NCBI RefSeq assembly: GCF_038632915.1 | Contig: NZ_CP152050.1 | Location: 664,501 to 728,500, forward strand | From: Paenisporosarcina sp. FSL H8-0542 | GTDB taxonomy: Bacteria; Bacillota; Bacilli; Bacillales_A; Planococcaceae | DNA: 64,000 nucleotides | Reading direction: 5' to 3' | In this document: in pieces, positions 53,313-61,394 of the stretch | Layout: the number at the start of each line of letters is the position of its first letter | How positions within the stretch are numbered: position 1 is the first letter of the stretch | Translations under genes and position numbers: made by a program | The notes under the pieces: model-generated | The model's database searches: none | Told to the model about the DNA's origin: nothing | Seen by the model: the letters and a program-made list of their open reading frames with translations, nothing else

Positions 53313-53948
53313 ATGAACCATACACTTATTAATGACTTTAATGAAATCGTAACAGGACGTCGTTCCATCCGGAATTATGATCCAACTGTGAAAATAACAA
53401 GACTGGAAATGACTGAAATACTAACAACTGCCACGCTTGCCCCTTCATCCGTTAATCTTCAACCTTGGCGTTTTGTTGTCATCGATAGCCCAGAAGGTAA
53501 AGCGACATTGGCTCCCCTGGCCAAATTCAATCAAAACCAAGTGGCAACATCTGCTGCAATGATTGCCGTATTTGCAGATATGAACAGCATCGACTATGCT
53601 GACGACATTTACGGTAAGGCAGTGGAACAAGGTCTGATGCCAGCTGAAGTCAGAGATGCACAGCTACCAGCTATCAAAGGATTGGTTTCAACCATGTCAC
53701 CGGAACAATTGAAGGAAATGAACTTAATTGATGCTGGTTTAGTATCCATGCAACTGATGCTCGCAGCAAGAGCTCACGGCTATGACACGAATCCAATCGG
53801 TGGTTATGAAAAGGACCAAATTGCTGAAGCTTTTGGTATGGACAAAGAGCGTTACTATCCCGTTATGCTAATTTCGATTGGAAAAGCGATAGATAAAGGG
53901 TATCAGTCTGTCCGTCTACCTGTGGATGCCATCACAGAATGGAAATAA
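53313..53948 (+). CDS. Nitroreductase-family protein (YdgI-like)
   Basis: 211 residues. FMN-binding features GRRSIRNYDP, APSSVNLQPWRFVV, LMLAARAHGYDTNPIGG. Reduces nitro or quinone compounds with NAD(P)H. The order MarR-nitroreductase resembles B. subtilis ydgJ-ydgI. Start after AAGGAG. Confidence 0.9.
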   Translation: MNHTLINDFNEIVTGRRSIRNYDPTVKITRLEMTEILTTATLAPSSVNLQPWRFVVIDSPEGKATLAPLAKFNQNQVATSAAMIAVFADMNSIDYADDIYGKAVEQGLMPAEVRDAQLPAIKGLVSTMSPEQLKEMNLIDAGLVSMQLMLAARAHGYDTNPIGGYEKDQIAEAFGMDKERYYPVMLISIGKAIDKGYQSVRLPVDAITEWK

Positions 53949-53986
53949 AGCTAACAGTCAAGTAACAGAAAAGAGGAACTGAATCG

Positions 53987-54283
53987 ATGTTTATTATTCA
54001 TGCTGAATTTCAAGTGCAAGTAGAAAAAGAACAAGCATTTTTGGAAGAAATTCATCCACTAATCACAGCCTCTAGAGCTGAAAGTGGAAATGTTTCATAC
54101 GACTTAATGAAAGATATAGAGAAAGAAAACTTATACACGATGGTCGAAGTATGGCAAGATATGAACGCTGTCGAAAGTCACAACAAAAGTGATCACTTCA
54201 CTTCCTTTTCAAGTAGAGCTGCAGAATATCTAGCCGGACCTTTGAATGTGAAAATCTACGAAGGTAATGAAAGAATCAAATAA
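53987..54283 (+). CDS. Antibiotic-biosynthesis-monooxygenase (ABM) fold protein
   Basis: 98 residues. FIIHAEFQVQVEKEQAFLEE, SRAESGNVSYDLMKD, YTMVEVWQDMNAVESHNKSD and HFTSF are the ABM dimer pattern, as in quinol monooxygenase YgiN. Third gene of the unit, consistent with quinone detoxification. Terminator follows. Confidence 0.88.
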   Translation: MFIIHAEFQVQVEKEQAFLEEIHPLITASRAESGNVSYDLMKDIEKENLYTMVEVWQDMNAVESHNKSDHFTSFSSRAAEYLAGPLNVKIYEGNERIK

Positions 54284-54295
54284 TAAGATGGTAAA

Positions 54296-54336
54296 AAGAC
54301 ACTTCCAGTAATATAGATTGGAGGTGTCTTTTTGCT
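54296..54336 (+). terminator. Terminator of the MarR operon
   Basis: AAGACACTTCCA / TGGAGGTGTCTT with a loop of about 14 bases, followed by TTTG. Confidence 0.8.
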
Positions 54337-54419
54337 TTTGTAACTATACTTGCATAATGAATGACGAACGATTTATGAACAAGGTTAATTGATGCTAGGA
54401 TGCAGAGGGACAAATTCAT

Positions 54420-55703
54420 TTATGAAATAACTTGAAATTTAGATTTAGGCAACAACACTTCCACGCTAGTTCCTTTATCGACTTCACTTGATATATTAAT
54501 AGTTCCTTTATGAGATTCAATAATACTAAAACTAACAGTCATTCCTAAGCCAATACCTTTTTCTTTTACGCTATAGAATGGCTCACCAATGTGTTTCAAA
54601 CGGCTTTCCTCAATCCCACACCCATTATCTTCAAATTTAATCGCAAAATAGTTTTCATCTTTTTCGGATAAAGTGACATTGACTTCACCTTGAGTGGATA
54701 TAGATTCTATAGCATTTTTTAGAATATTGATAAACACCTGTTTTAATTTACTATCATTACAATATGTATCAAAGTTTTCTAATTCATTTAAATTCAGTTG
54801 AATGTTTTGAAGCGATGCTTCTGTCGATAACAATTGAATGACTTCTTTAACAATTGTATTTATGTTTTTGTTGGAAAAAATAACTTCCGATGGTCTTGAA
54901 ACAATCAATAGTTCGTTAACGATGGTATTAATTCGGTCTATTTCATCAATCAACATCTCGGTATGAGGCTCAAGATTAATGGCCTTATCTTTCCCCATTT
55001 GCAAAAAACCTTTAATAGTGGTCAAAGGGTTACGTATTTCGTGAGCAATGCCTGCAGCCAGTTCACCAATAACAGACATTTTTTCTGACTGTCTCAACAT
55101 ACTTTCCGTTTCTTTTAATGCGGTAATATCTCTCCCGATTACGACCAGCCCTTTTCTCGAACCATCAGGATTGAAAATGGGCACTTTGAATGCATCGAAC
55201 GTTTTGCTTGAGCCATCTCTTAATTGAATGGTTTCTTCACAGCGAGTGACTTTCCCAGCCCTCCAAGCTTCCTCGTCGGTATCAATACAATAAATCAAAG
55301 CATCATGATAATAATCAGTGTACTGGGCCATCTCTCTATCGTCCTTGCCCCTGTAATCGATGCCTTCTAGTTCGAATAATTGAGCACCAAATTTATTGAT
55401 TTGAAGCCACTTGCCTTCACCATCTTTAAATGAAACACAGTCTGGCATGGTATCTATTAGCAGTGTGAGCTTCTCTTTTTCTTCTTCAATTAGTTTTGAA
55501 TCTCTCAAATTTTTAATATAAAAATACAAAAGAATGGCGGTAAAGAAAACAAATAACAGACTTTTGAATGTCTGAAGGAGAAGGACTTTTTCAAAAATGG
55601 TGTTAGGATCATATAATAAATAATCTGTCCCTATAACCCAGACTGGACCTATAATCAAATAGACAAACGGAATTATTCGGTAAAAATCGGTGCTTTTTTT
55701 CAT
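54420..55703 (-). CDS. PAS-domain sensor histidine kinase (sporulation-kinase-like)
   Basis: 427 residues. Two membrane helices (about 10-28 and 45-63), one PAS domain (about 75-200, LLIDTMPDCVSFKDGEGKWL), HisKA with His in GELAAGIAHEIRNPLTTIKG, and HATPase boxes NAIES, DNGCGIEES and GIGLGMTVSFSIIESH. No response regulator beside it, so it is an orphan of the KinA-E layout, which feeds Spo0F; that link is inference. No clear ribosome binding site besides AGGGG. Confidence 0.9.
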   Translation of the reverse strand: MKKSTDFYRIIPFVYLIIGPVWVIGTDYLLYDPNTIFEKVLLLQTFKSLLFVFFTAILLYFYIKNLRDSKLIEEEKEKLTLLIDTMPDCVSFKDGEGKWLQINKFGAQLFELEGIDYRGKDDREMAQYTDYYHDALIYCIDTDEEAWRAGKVTRCEETIQLRDGSSKTFDAFKVPIFNPDGSRKGLVVIGRDITALKETESMLRQSEKMSVIGELAAGIAHEIRNPLTTIKGFLQMGKDKAINLEPHTEMLIDEIDRINTIVNELLIVSRPSEVIFSNKNINTIVKEVIQLLSTEASLQNIQLNLNELENFDTYCNDSKLKQVFINILKNAIESISTQGEVNVTLSEKDENYFAIKFEDNGCGIEESRLKHIGEPFYSVKEKGIGLGMTVSFSIIESHKGTINISSEVDKGTSVEVLLPKSKFQVIS

Positions 55704-56092
55704 TGTTGTACCCCTTAAATATTGGAAAGTATGATGCTATTTAGTTATATTGTCACATACAAATGAAATTTCAGCAATTTAACATTACGTTTACTGCACG
55801 CTGGGCCTCACAATTTATAGTTTTTCCAGAAGAGATTGGCCATCGGACATATTGTAAAGCAGTTCGTCAAAAGAGGGAATATGAATATGATTAGAGAAGA
55901 TAAACCTTACACAATAACTTCATAAATACGTACAAGAAGGTTCATTAATGCAGCAAAAGATTAAAATAGCTAAATGGTTACTGGAAGTTGATATTTTGTG
56001 CTGGATTACATCACTCTACCTATTGTTCAGTTAGATTTTGTTGCTTTAATGCCATGGAGTCACGGGAAAAATAAATTAAAGTAGGTGCGAAC
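55704..56092. other. Intergenic region with decayed coding traces
   Basis: No gene is supported. A short frame at 55948-56034 reads MQQKIKIAKWLLEVDILCWI TSLYLLFS after AGAAGG, and 55815-55892 reads IVFPEEIGHRTYCKAVRQKR without a start. Both could be remnants. Confidence 0.3.
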
Positions 56093-56668
56093 ATGATTAA
56101 ATTCCACGGAACACCAACGCTGGAAACCGAACGATTGATTCTTAGAAGACTGGTTATTGAAGATGCACAAAGCTTCTTTACCCATTGGATGTCTGATGAA
56201 CGGGTTACGGACAATCTCATAAAAGGAGCACATAAATCAATCAAGGAGTCAGTTGAGAGGGTAACGAATATTGTCAATGAATATGAGGAACAAGAATTTT
56301 GTTATTGGGGCATTGAATTAAAAGCAACTGGTGATCTTATCGGAGCAATCGATTTTTATCATTTCGACCTCGGCACGGAAAATTGCGAAGTAGGATTTAC
56401 ACTCGGTTACGACTGGTGGAATCAAGGATATGGAACAGAATCGTTGAAAGCCGTTATGGAATTTGGCTTCAGGCATATGAATATTCATAAGATATCTGCA
56501 GCACATAACAGTGATAATCCTGCATCCGGAAAAATCATGCAAAAAGTTGGAATGAAACAAGAAGGGTCGATACGGCATATGATTCGTAACGCTAAAAATC
56601 AATACAAAGACTGTGCAATCTACGGGATTCTCCAGGAAGAGTACTTACTACAAGTAAAGATGGGGTGA
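56093..56668 (+). CDS. GNAT acetyltransferase, RimJ/RimL type
   Basis: 191 residues. TLETERLILRRLVIEDAQSF is the typical start; VGFTLGYDWWNQGYGTESLK is the acetyl-CoA site; HNSDNPASGKIMQKVGMKQE is the conserved end. Ribosome binding site GTAGGTG. Could acetylate a protein N-terminus or an antibiotic. Confidence 0.92.
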   Translation: MIKFHGTPTLETERLILRRLVIEDAQSFFTHWMSDERVTDNLIKGAHKSIKESVERVTNIVNEYEEQEFCYWGIELKATGDLIGAIDFYHFDLGTENCEVGFTLGYDWWNQGYGTESLKAVMEFGFRHMNIHKISAAHNSDNPASGKIMQKVGMKQEGSIRHMIRNAKNQYKDCAIYGILQEEYLLQVKMG

Positions 56669-56782
56669 TTACTCATGTCGACAAAACCAGATTTACATGA
56701 TCTAGTATTCACTCTTTTTTTATTTAAAAAATATCATAATTTAATAATAGGAAACATCATAGATTGATTGGGGCGTAATAAT

Positions 56783-57245
56783 TTGAATATAGTTAGTCTG
56801 GAAAGAGCAACAATACCCGATGCAGAAGCTATTTTTAATATGCAAGTCAAAGCATTCATGCCGCTTATGGAAAAGTATAAGGATTACGATATAAACCCAG
56901 CGAATGAAACAATAGACCGAGTTGTTTCGAGGATCACTAATCCTCAAGGCATATTTTATAGATACAAAACTTGTAGGTGGAATCCGTATCTTTTGGAAAG
57001 AAGATGTTCATTTTTGGATTAGCCCCATGTTTATCAGTCCAACCCATCAAGGGCAAGGTATAGCAAAAAAAGCGATATTGTTAGTAGAAGAAAGCTTTCC
57101 TCAAGCCATCAGTTGGGAACTGGCAACAATCCTGGAGGAAGAACGTAACTGCCATTTGTATGAAAAAATGGGGTATATACAGACGGGGGAAAAACGGCGT
57201 ATTAATGATAATACCACACTGGTTTTTTATAAAAAGTCTGTGTAA
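56783..57245 (+). pseudogene. Frameshifted GNAT acetyltransferase
   Basis: The first part reads MQVKAFMPLMEKYKDYDINP ... SRITNPQGIFYR. Near 56955-56970 the frame shifts and continues DTKLVGGIRIFWKEDVHFWI, SPTHQGQGIAKKAILLVEES and LYEKMGYIQTGEKRRI. Joined, they form a complete single-domain acetyltransferase. The shift lies in ATATTTTATAGATACAAAAC. Confidence 0.82.
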
Positions 57246-57438
57246 AGTGAATCGCCAAAAACAAATGGGAGTGTATTATCATTAAATTTCATGCCAAGCC
57301 TAATTTTGGTCATCATATGACAACAAGTTAACAATTCGATGACATGAAGGGGTATGGGTTTAACTATCAGGGATTCTCCGTTAAGATGCAGACTATGCTT
57401 TAGTTATAAAGCGTAGCTTTGAATCGAAAGGGGTTTAC

Positions 57439-58227
57439 ATGAGAATGAATATTAAAAAAATTATATTACCGTTTGCAGCAGGTGTATTGGCATTGAGTTT
57501 AACTGCTTGCAACGGAGAAGATAAAGCAACAAAAGAAGAAAAGCCACAAGAAGAAACGAAGCAGGAAGCAACAAAAGCACCATCTGAACAAGACCAAGCA
57601 GCTGCAGCTAAAGAAATGCAGGCAAAGCTTGCTAAGCAAGAAGTAGACGAGAGCAAAGTTGTTGCGGTAGTCAATGAAGAAGAATTAAAAGGTGAGGAAT
57701 ATAATGCAGTATTGGCTTCCGTTCAAGGGCAAATGCAGCAGACAGGTCAAGATCCTAGTAGCAAAGAAGCAGCAAAACAGGTAAAAGAGCAAGTACTTAA
57801 TACGCTTGTTGGACAAACGTTGATTTTACAAAAAGCGAAAGAAGCAAAAATTACTGCTACAGATAAAGAGATTGATGAACAATATAAATCTTTTGTAGAG
57901 CAATACGGTGGAGAAGAAGCAATGAATAAAGCGTTGAAAGCACAAAGCATGGATACTAAAATGCTGAAAACCCAAATTGCTGACTCCATTCTGTTTGAAA
58001 AATATCAGGATAAAGTAGTACCTGCCAAAGAAGTAACAGAAAAAGAAATTAAAGCCTATTACGATCAAGCTGCTTCTCAAGCAAAATCGGCTGGACAAGA
58101 TCTTCCTCCACTTGAAGAAGCAAAAGAAGAAATTAAAGGGATTCTTAAACAACAACAACAGCAAGAATTATTGACTAAACATGTTGAAGAGTTAAAAGCT
58201 GACGCTGAAATTGAATTGAAAATCTAA
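57439..58227 (+). CDS. SurA_N/PrsA-like lipoprotein chaperone
   Basis: 262 residues. Signal peptide and lipobox LTAC with Cys24, an acidic linker, then a SurA N-terminal domain (about 72-195, KVVAVVNEEELKGEEYNAVL ... ILQKAKEAKITATDKEIDEQ) and a C-terminal helix. There is no parvulin domain, so it is a chaperone without isomerase activity. Expected on the outer membrane face. Site AAAGGGG. Own terminator. Confidence 0.88.
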   Translation: MRMNIKKIILPFAAGVLALSLTACNGEDKATKEEKPQEETKQEATKAPSEQDQAAAAKEMQAKLAKQEVDESKVVAVVNEEELKGEEYNAVLASVQGQMQQTGQDPSSKEAAKQVKEQVLNTLVGQTLILQKAKEAKITATDKEIDEQYKSFVEQYGGEEAMNKALKAQSMDTKMLKTQIADSILFEKYQDKVVPAKEVTEKEIKAYYDQAASQAKSAGQDLPPLEEAKEEIKGILKQQQQQELLTKHVEELKADAEIELKI

Positions 58228-58241
58228 TGTATAACTTGCAT

Positions 58242-58277
58242 GGCCTCCCATTAATCTGATTAATAGGGAGGCTTTTG
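58242..58277 (+). terminator. Terminator of the PrsA-like gene
   Basis: GCCTCCCATTAA / TTAATAGGGAGGC around TCTGA, then TTTTG. Confidence 0.88.
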
Positions 58278-58329
58278 CATGGGTATACTAATCATTATTC
58301 ACTAAATTAATTATCAGGAGCTATATGTC

Positions 58330-58563
58330 ATGAAAGAATTCAAAATCACTTATTTTTTTGATGAAGACCATTACATCCGGCGATTTATCCATGTTGAATC
58401 CATGGAAATTGCAGAAGAGCTGATACAAAGTGAAAGAGAACAAACCATTTCATTTCGTGATAGCAGAGATATATACCATGAGTTGAATACGCGAAATGTT
58501 CGAGTCATTCAACTTTCGGAATATCACCGGGTGGATAAAAGCACAAAAAGAGAGGGGCGATGA
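58330..58563 (+). CDS. Small hypothetical protein
   Basis: 77 residues: MKEFKITYFFDEDHYIRRFI HVESMEIAEELIQSEREQTI. Looks like a small alpha/beta protein. Site CAGGAG. The stop codon lies inside the following terminator stem. Confidence 0.65.
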   Translation: MKEFKITYFFDEDHYIRRFIHVESMEIAEELIQSEREQTISFRDSRDIYHELNTRNVRVIQLSEYHRVDKSTKREGR

Positions 58564-58586
58564 CCATGTCACCGTCCCTCTCTTTA
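58548..58586. terminator. Bidirectional terminator
   Basis: AAAGAGAGGGGCGATGA / TCACCGTCCCTCTCTTT around CCATG. Serves both the 58330 gene and the minus-strand lipoprotein gene. Confidence 0.85.
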
Positions 58587-58605
58587 TTGTGACTACGAAC
58601 ACACC

Positions 58606-59142
58606 TTATTCAGCAGAAAGTTCACTTTCAGTTACCCATTTATGATTCTTTACTTCTTCACCATCAGTCGAAGTGTAATCTACCATATACACAGTTGTTT
58701 CCTCAGCTGAGTCGATAACTGCGGTGGTGCCTTTCATCCCTTCCGTATGATCTCCCTCGACAATTACTTCATCGCCTTCTGCATATGGTTCAGTAGCAGC
58801 GTCTTTTATTTCCTCATGAATGATCCATTTATGGTCTTCTACTTTTTCTCCACCAGTCGTTGGTGTATAAGAAATGGTATATACTGTCGTATCGTAAGCT
58901 CCAACGATTGTAGCTTCGGCATCCTTCATGCCTTTCATGTGATCTGTTGTAATGGTTGCTTCGCTACCAACTTTAAAAGTTGGATTTGTTGCGTCTTTTA
59001 GCCCTTCAGGAATCTCACCAGAGCTGGAATGTGAACCTCCATGATCCATCTCACTATGGTCGGATTCCTTGCTCGTTTCATTTCCACAACCGCTCAGTGC
59101 CACTAGTAATGCAAAACTCAATAAGTACCGTTTCTTTTTCAA
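58606..59142 (-). CDS. DUF1541 (YdhK-type) lipoprotein with His/Met-rich spacer
   Basis: 178 residues from TTG 59142, seven bases after AGGGGAG. Lipobox ALSGC, then a spacer DHSEMDHGGSHSSSGEIP rich in His and Met, then two similar DUF1541 repeats: NPTFKVGSEATITTDHMKGM ... DHKWIIHEEI and EPYAEGDEVIVEGDHTEGMK ... NHKWVTESEL. Likely on the outer surface. The promoter holds a CsoR-type box, which with the spacer points to copper handling; this is inference. Confidence 0.85.
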   Translation of the reverse strand: MKKKRYLLSFALLVALSGCGNETSKESDHSEMDHGGSHSSSGEIPEGLKDATNPTFKVGSEATITTDHMKGMKDAEATIVGAYDTTVYTISYTPTTGGEKVEDHKWIIHEEIKDAATEPYAEGDEVIVEGDHTEGMKGTTAVIDSAEETTVYMVDYTSTDGEEVKNHKWVTESELSAE

Positions 59143-59183
59143 TGGTATATACTCCCCTATCATTTTGATTTCTTAAATGTAGT

Positions 59184-59200
59184 ATACCCTAATGGGGTAT
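59184..59200 (-). promoter_or_regulatory. CsoR-like operator
   Basis: ATACCCTAATGGGGTAT on plus (same reading inverted on minus as ATACCCCATTAGGGTAT) fits the CsoR copper-repressor box of Bacillus (ATACCC-n4-GGGTAT). It lies 42 bases before the lipoprotein start and overlaps a TATACT box. Confidence 0.65.
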
Positions 59201-59223
59201 ATAATAAAAGTGAAAAGTCTGTC

Positions 59224-59303
59224 AGGTAGACAGAATGGGATTCTAGGTTGACAGTTCTGGATTCCAGGTAGACAGTTCTGCATTCCAGGTTGCACAAAAT
59301 TCC
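59224..59303. repeat. 21-bp periodic array, family A inverted, four units
   Basis: AGGTAGACAG, AGGTTGACAG, AGGTAGACAG and AGGTTGCAC begin at 59224, 59245, 59266 and 59287: exactly 21 bases apart. Between them lie AATGGGATTCT, TTCTGGATTCC and TTCTGCATTCC. Complement of the array at 26015-26085, including the flank TTGCACAAAATT. No gene overlaps. Confidence 0.88.
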
Positions 59304-59368
59304 GTTCTGCTGAAAATCGTCTCGCTAGCTAAAACTTTCGACGCCGATAATGTCCCACTCTATGAAAA

Positions 59369-59403
59369 AACCCTTGAATACGTCGATTACGTATCCAAGG
59401 GTT
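59369..59403 (-). terminator. Orphan terminator in a gene-free stretch
   Basis: AACCCTTG-ATACG / CGTAT-CAAGGGTT with a T run on the minus strand. No gene precedes it on that strand back to 59587. A second stem GTTTGG / CCAAAC is at about 59418-59442. The pair may end a small RNA; otherwise 59304-59586 shows nothing. Confidence 0.55.
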
Positions 59404-59586
59404 GCTCTTATATTTAGTTTGGTGGGGGAATCAGCCAAACGTTATCTTTGTTAACACGTAACAATTTGGCACCATGCGTTAAATACTACAAAACGTTATT
59501 ACTTTAATGATGCGAAGACAAAACATTATATGTTTCTGTCGAAGAAGAATAAAGAAAACAGATAAAAATCAAGTAACACTTAAACG

Positions 59587-59616
59587 AAAAGGGCTACCAA
59601 ATCGGTAGCCCTTTTT
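59587..59616. terminator. Terminator of the SgrR-like gene
   Basis: AAAAGGGCTACC / GGTAGCCCTTTT stem, loop AAATC, just past the gene stop at 59640. Confidence 0.9.
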
Positions 59617-59639
59617 AGTACCATGGATGATCTTTTATT

Positions 59640-61292
59640 CTAAAGTTCGGGTATTACCCATAACTTGGAAAAATCAACGTATCCAAAATGCTTGATATTG
59701 ACGTTCATTAGATCGGTAGAGAAGGGGATTTGACGTTTTTCATAATATAAAGGAATCATCAGCGAAGCTTCCAAAAGAGCTCTTTCCATTCTCAAGTTCA
59801 AGGTAGTCCACTTTTCAAAAGGGGTATGCACATATTCCTTTAAATACATGCTGGCCGTTTCATCGGCCTCAATCATTTTTGCTAATGGGGAGTACCCATT
59901 TTTAAGAAAATAGTAAAAGGACAAATCTTGATTCAATTCGAATACTTCACCGTGAATGAACAGATCGGCTTCCTGGTTTCTTGGACTGTTTTGAACTGTC
60001 TCGGCAAAGGGAAGCCAAGTGACTTCCACAGGGACGCCTTCTTTTTCGAATACTTCCTTCAGCCACATAGTGGTTTTTTCCGTATAGTTCACTCCTTTTA
60101 AAATCAATGGTTCTGAAAAATGGGGGCGTTGCATCACTGGTACTTTGTATTGCTGATCATGACCTATGAGGCAGCTCTTATCGTTGGCCCAAGCACGTGA
60201 ATGTACGAGTGGAATTTCATGGCGATGCTTCGCTATTACATAGTGCAGATAGTCTCGGACTTCCTTGCACTGAATCTGTGAATCGCGAAACGCATTCATG
60301 ATTACGACTCCGAAACCTGAGCTACTTTCTACTTGAAAAGTGCCATCTACTGGGTCTTTAGTTGCAGAACGGTAGGCGGTATCGAAGTCTTTTGGTACCT
60401 GCACAAATTCCACTGCATCCAATAAAGGTCTTTCCAAAAAATAATCCTTGAAAGCACAGATCGTGGTTTTTAAGTCATTGCTTTCTTCTAAATAAAATGC
60501 TCCAGTGCCAAGTAACTGTCCTTTAGTTTCCTTGTAAATGCTTGCAGTTAACGTACCCAAAAGTTGGAGGCAATAGCTGCAACCGTTTGGGAATTCAATA
60601 TCAATTACTAGAGGTGCCACGATTTCAATGCGCTGAATGGGCTCCCATAAATCCCGGAAATGCTTATGACACATCAATTTTTCCAGACAGAACTTCACAT
60701 CTTCCGCGGTCAGTATGGATGCATCATGGAACTTAATATCTTTTCTCAAATAGAGTCGGAGTTTCGATGGGGTTACATCCCAACTGTGGGCAAGTTCAGG
60801 TGAAACCATCCCCTTTTCGTCAATGGCCACTAATCGATTGAATAGATTCGCCACCAAGCTCGCGCTATGTACTTCTGCCGCTTCCAGTGGATGCATCGTT
60901 AGGAAGGTGTATCTTCTTGGAATGATGAGCTTGTCCATGTGGTTTGTGCTTTGGTTGTAGCCGAATTTGGAATGGAACTTATTCATCAAACGCATTTTGC
61001 TGTCGCTTGACCACTCGTAGAGTAAATATTTCCCGATCGTTTCGACTGGTTCTTCATCAATCATTTTCATGACCAAGTCTTCATAAACTTCTTCCACATT
61101 TTTTTGCCATTGAATCTTCGATGCTTTGCCTCTCCCAAGTCCTGAAGTAAAGATGAGCCAGCCTTCTTTTGTCCACTTCTGCAAGTATCTTGCCGTTTGT
61201 TTCCTACTCAGACCGAGGAGTTCCGTTAGTTCATCCAGCCTGATGCTCCCTGATGAAACCGAACGCCATACGGTCAATAAATGTCTATCCAT
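59640..61292 (-). CDS. SgrR-like regulator (HTH plus solute-binding domain)
   Basis: 550 residues. N-terminal winged-helix region LDELTELLGLSRKQTARYLQ (about 20-40) of the SgrR_N type, then an extracytoplasmic-solute-binding (SBP_bac_5) domain without signal peptide: LDKLIIPRRYTFLTMHPLEA, VSPELAHSWDV, LRLYLRKDIKFHDASILTAE DVKF. Such proteins sense a small ligand and control a neighbouring transporter. Start ATG 61292 after AAGGAG; ATG 61295 is also possible. Divergent from the MFS gene. Confidence 0.88.
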   Translation of the reverse strand: MDRHLLTVWRSVSSGSIRLDELTELLGLSRKQTARYLQKWTKEGWLIFTSGLGRGKASKIQWQKNVEEVYEDLVMKMIDEEPVETIGKYLLYEWSSDSKMRLMNKFHSKFGYNQSTNHMDKLIIPRRYTFLTMHPLEAAEVHSASLVANLFNRLVAIDEKGMVSPELAHSWDVTPSKLRLYLRKDIKFHDASILTAEDVKFCLEKLMCHKHFRDLWEPIQRIEIVAPLVIDIEFPNGCSYCLQLLGTLTASIYKETKGQLLGTGAFYLEESNDLKTTICAFKDYFLERPLLDAVEFVQVPKDFDTAYRSATKDPVDGTFQVESSSGFGVVIMNAFRDSQIQCKEVRDYLHYVIAKHRHEIPLVHSRAWANDKSCLIGHDQQYKVPVMQRPHFSEPLILKGVNYTEKTTMWLKEVFEKEGVPVEVTWLPFAETVQNSPRNQEADLFIHGEVFELNQDLSFYYFLKNGYSPLAKMIEADETASMYLKEYVHTPFEKWTTLNLRMERALLEASLMIPLYYEKRQIPFSTDLMNVNIKHFGYVDFSKLWVIPEL

Positions 61293-61315
61293 CATGTTCT
61301 CCTTTTTTTGAAAAG

Positions 61316-61340
61316 TGGACATAATTATTTATTTTGTCCA
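61316..61340. promoter_or_regulatory. Candidate operator between SgrR-like and MFS genes
   Basis: TGGACA (61316) and TGTCCA (61335) form an inverted repeat with 13 AT-rich bases between, in the 100-base divergent promoter region. Likely a site of the SgrR-like protein. Confidence 0.5.
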
Positions 61341-61394
61341 TTTTTAATGTCAATAGTCTAGTTTAATATACATAAGTAATAGGAGGGGTTCAAC

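Noticed and set aside
59304-59640. tRNA or insertion-sequence end
   Set aside because: Stems are present but there is no cloverleaf, no CCA-type acceptor, and no transposase or terminal repeat pair.
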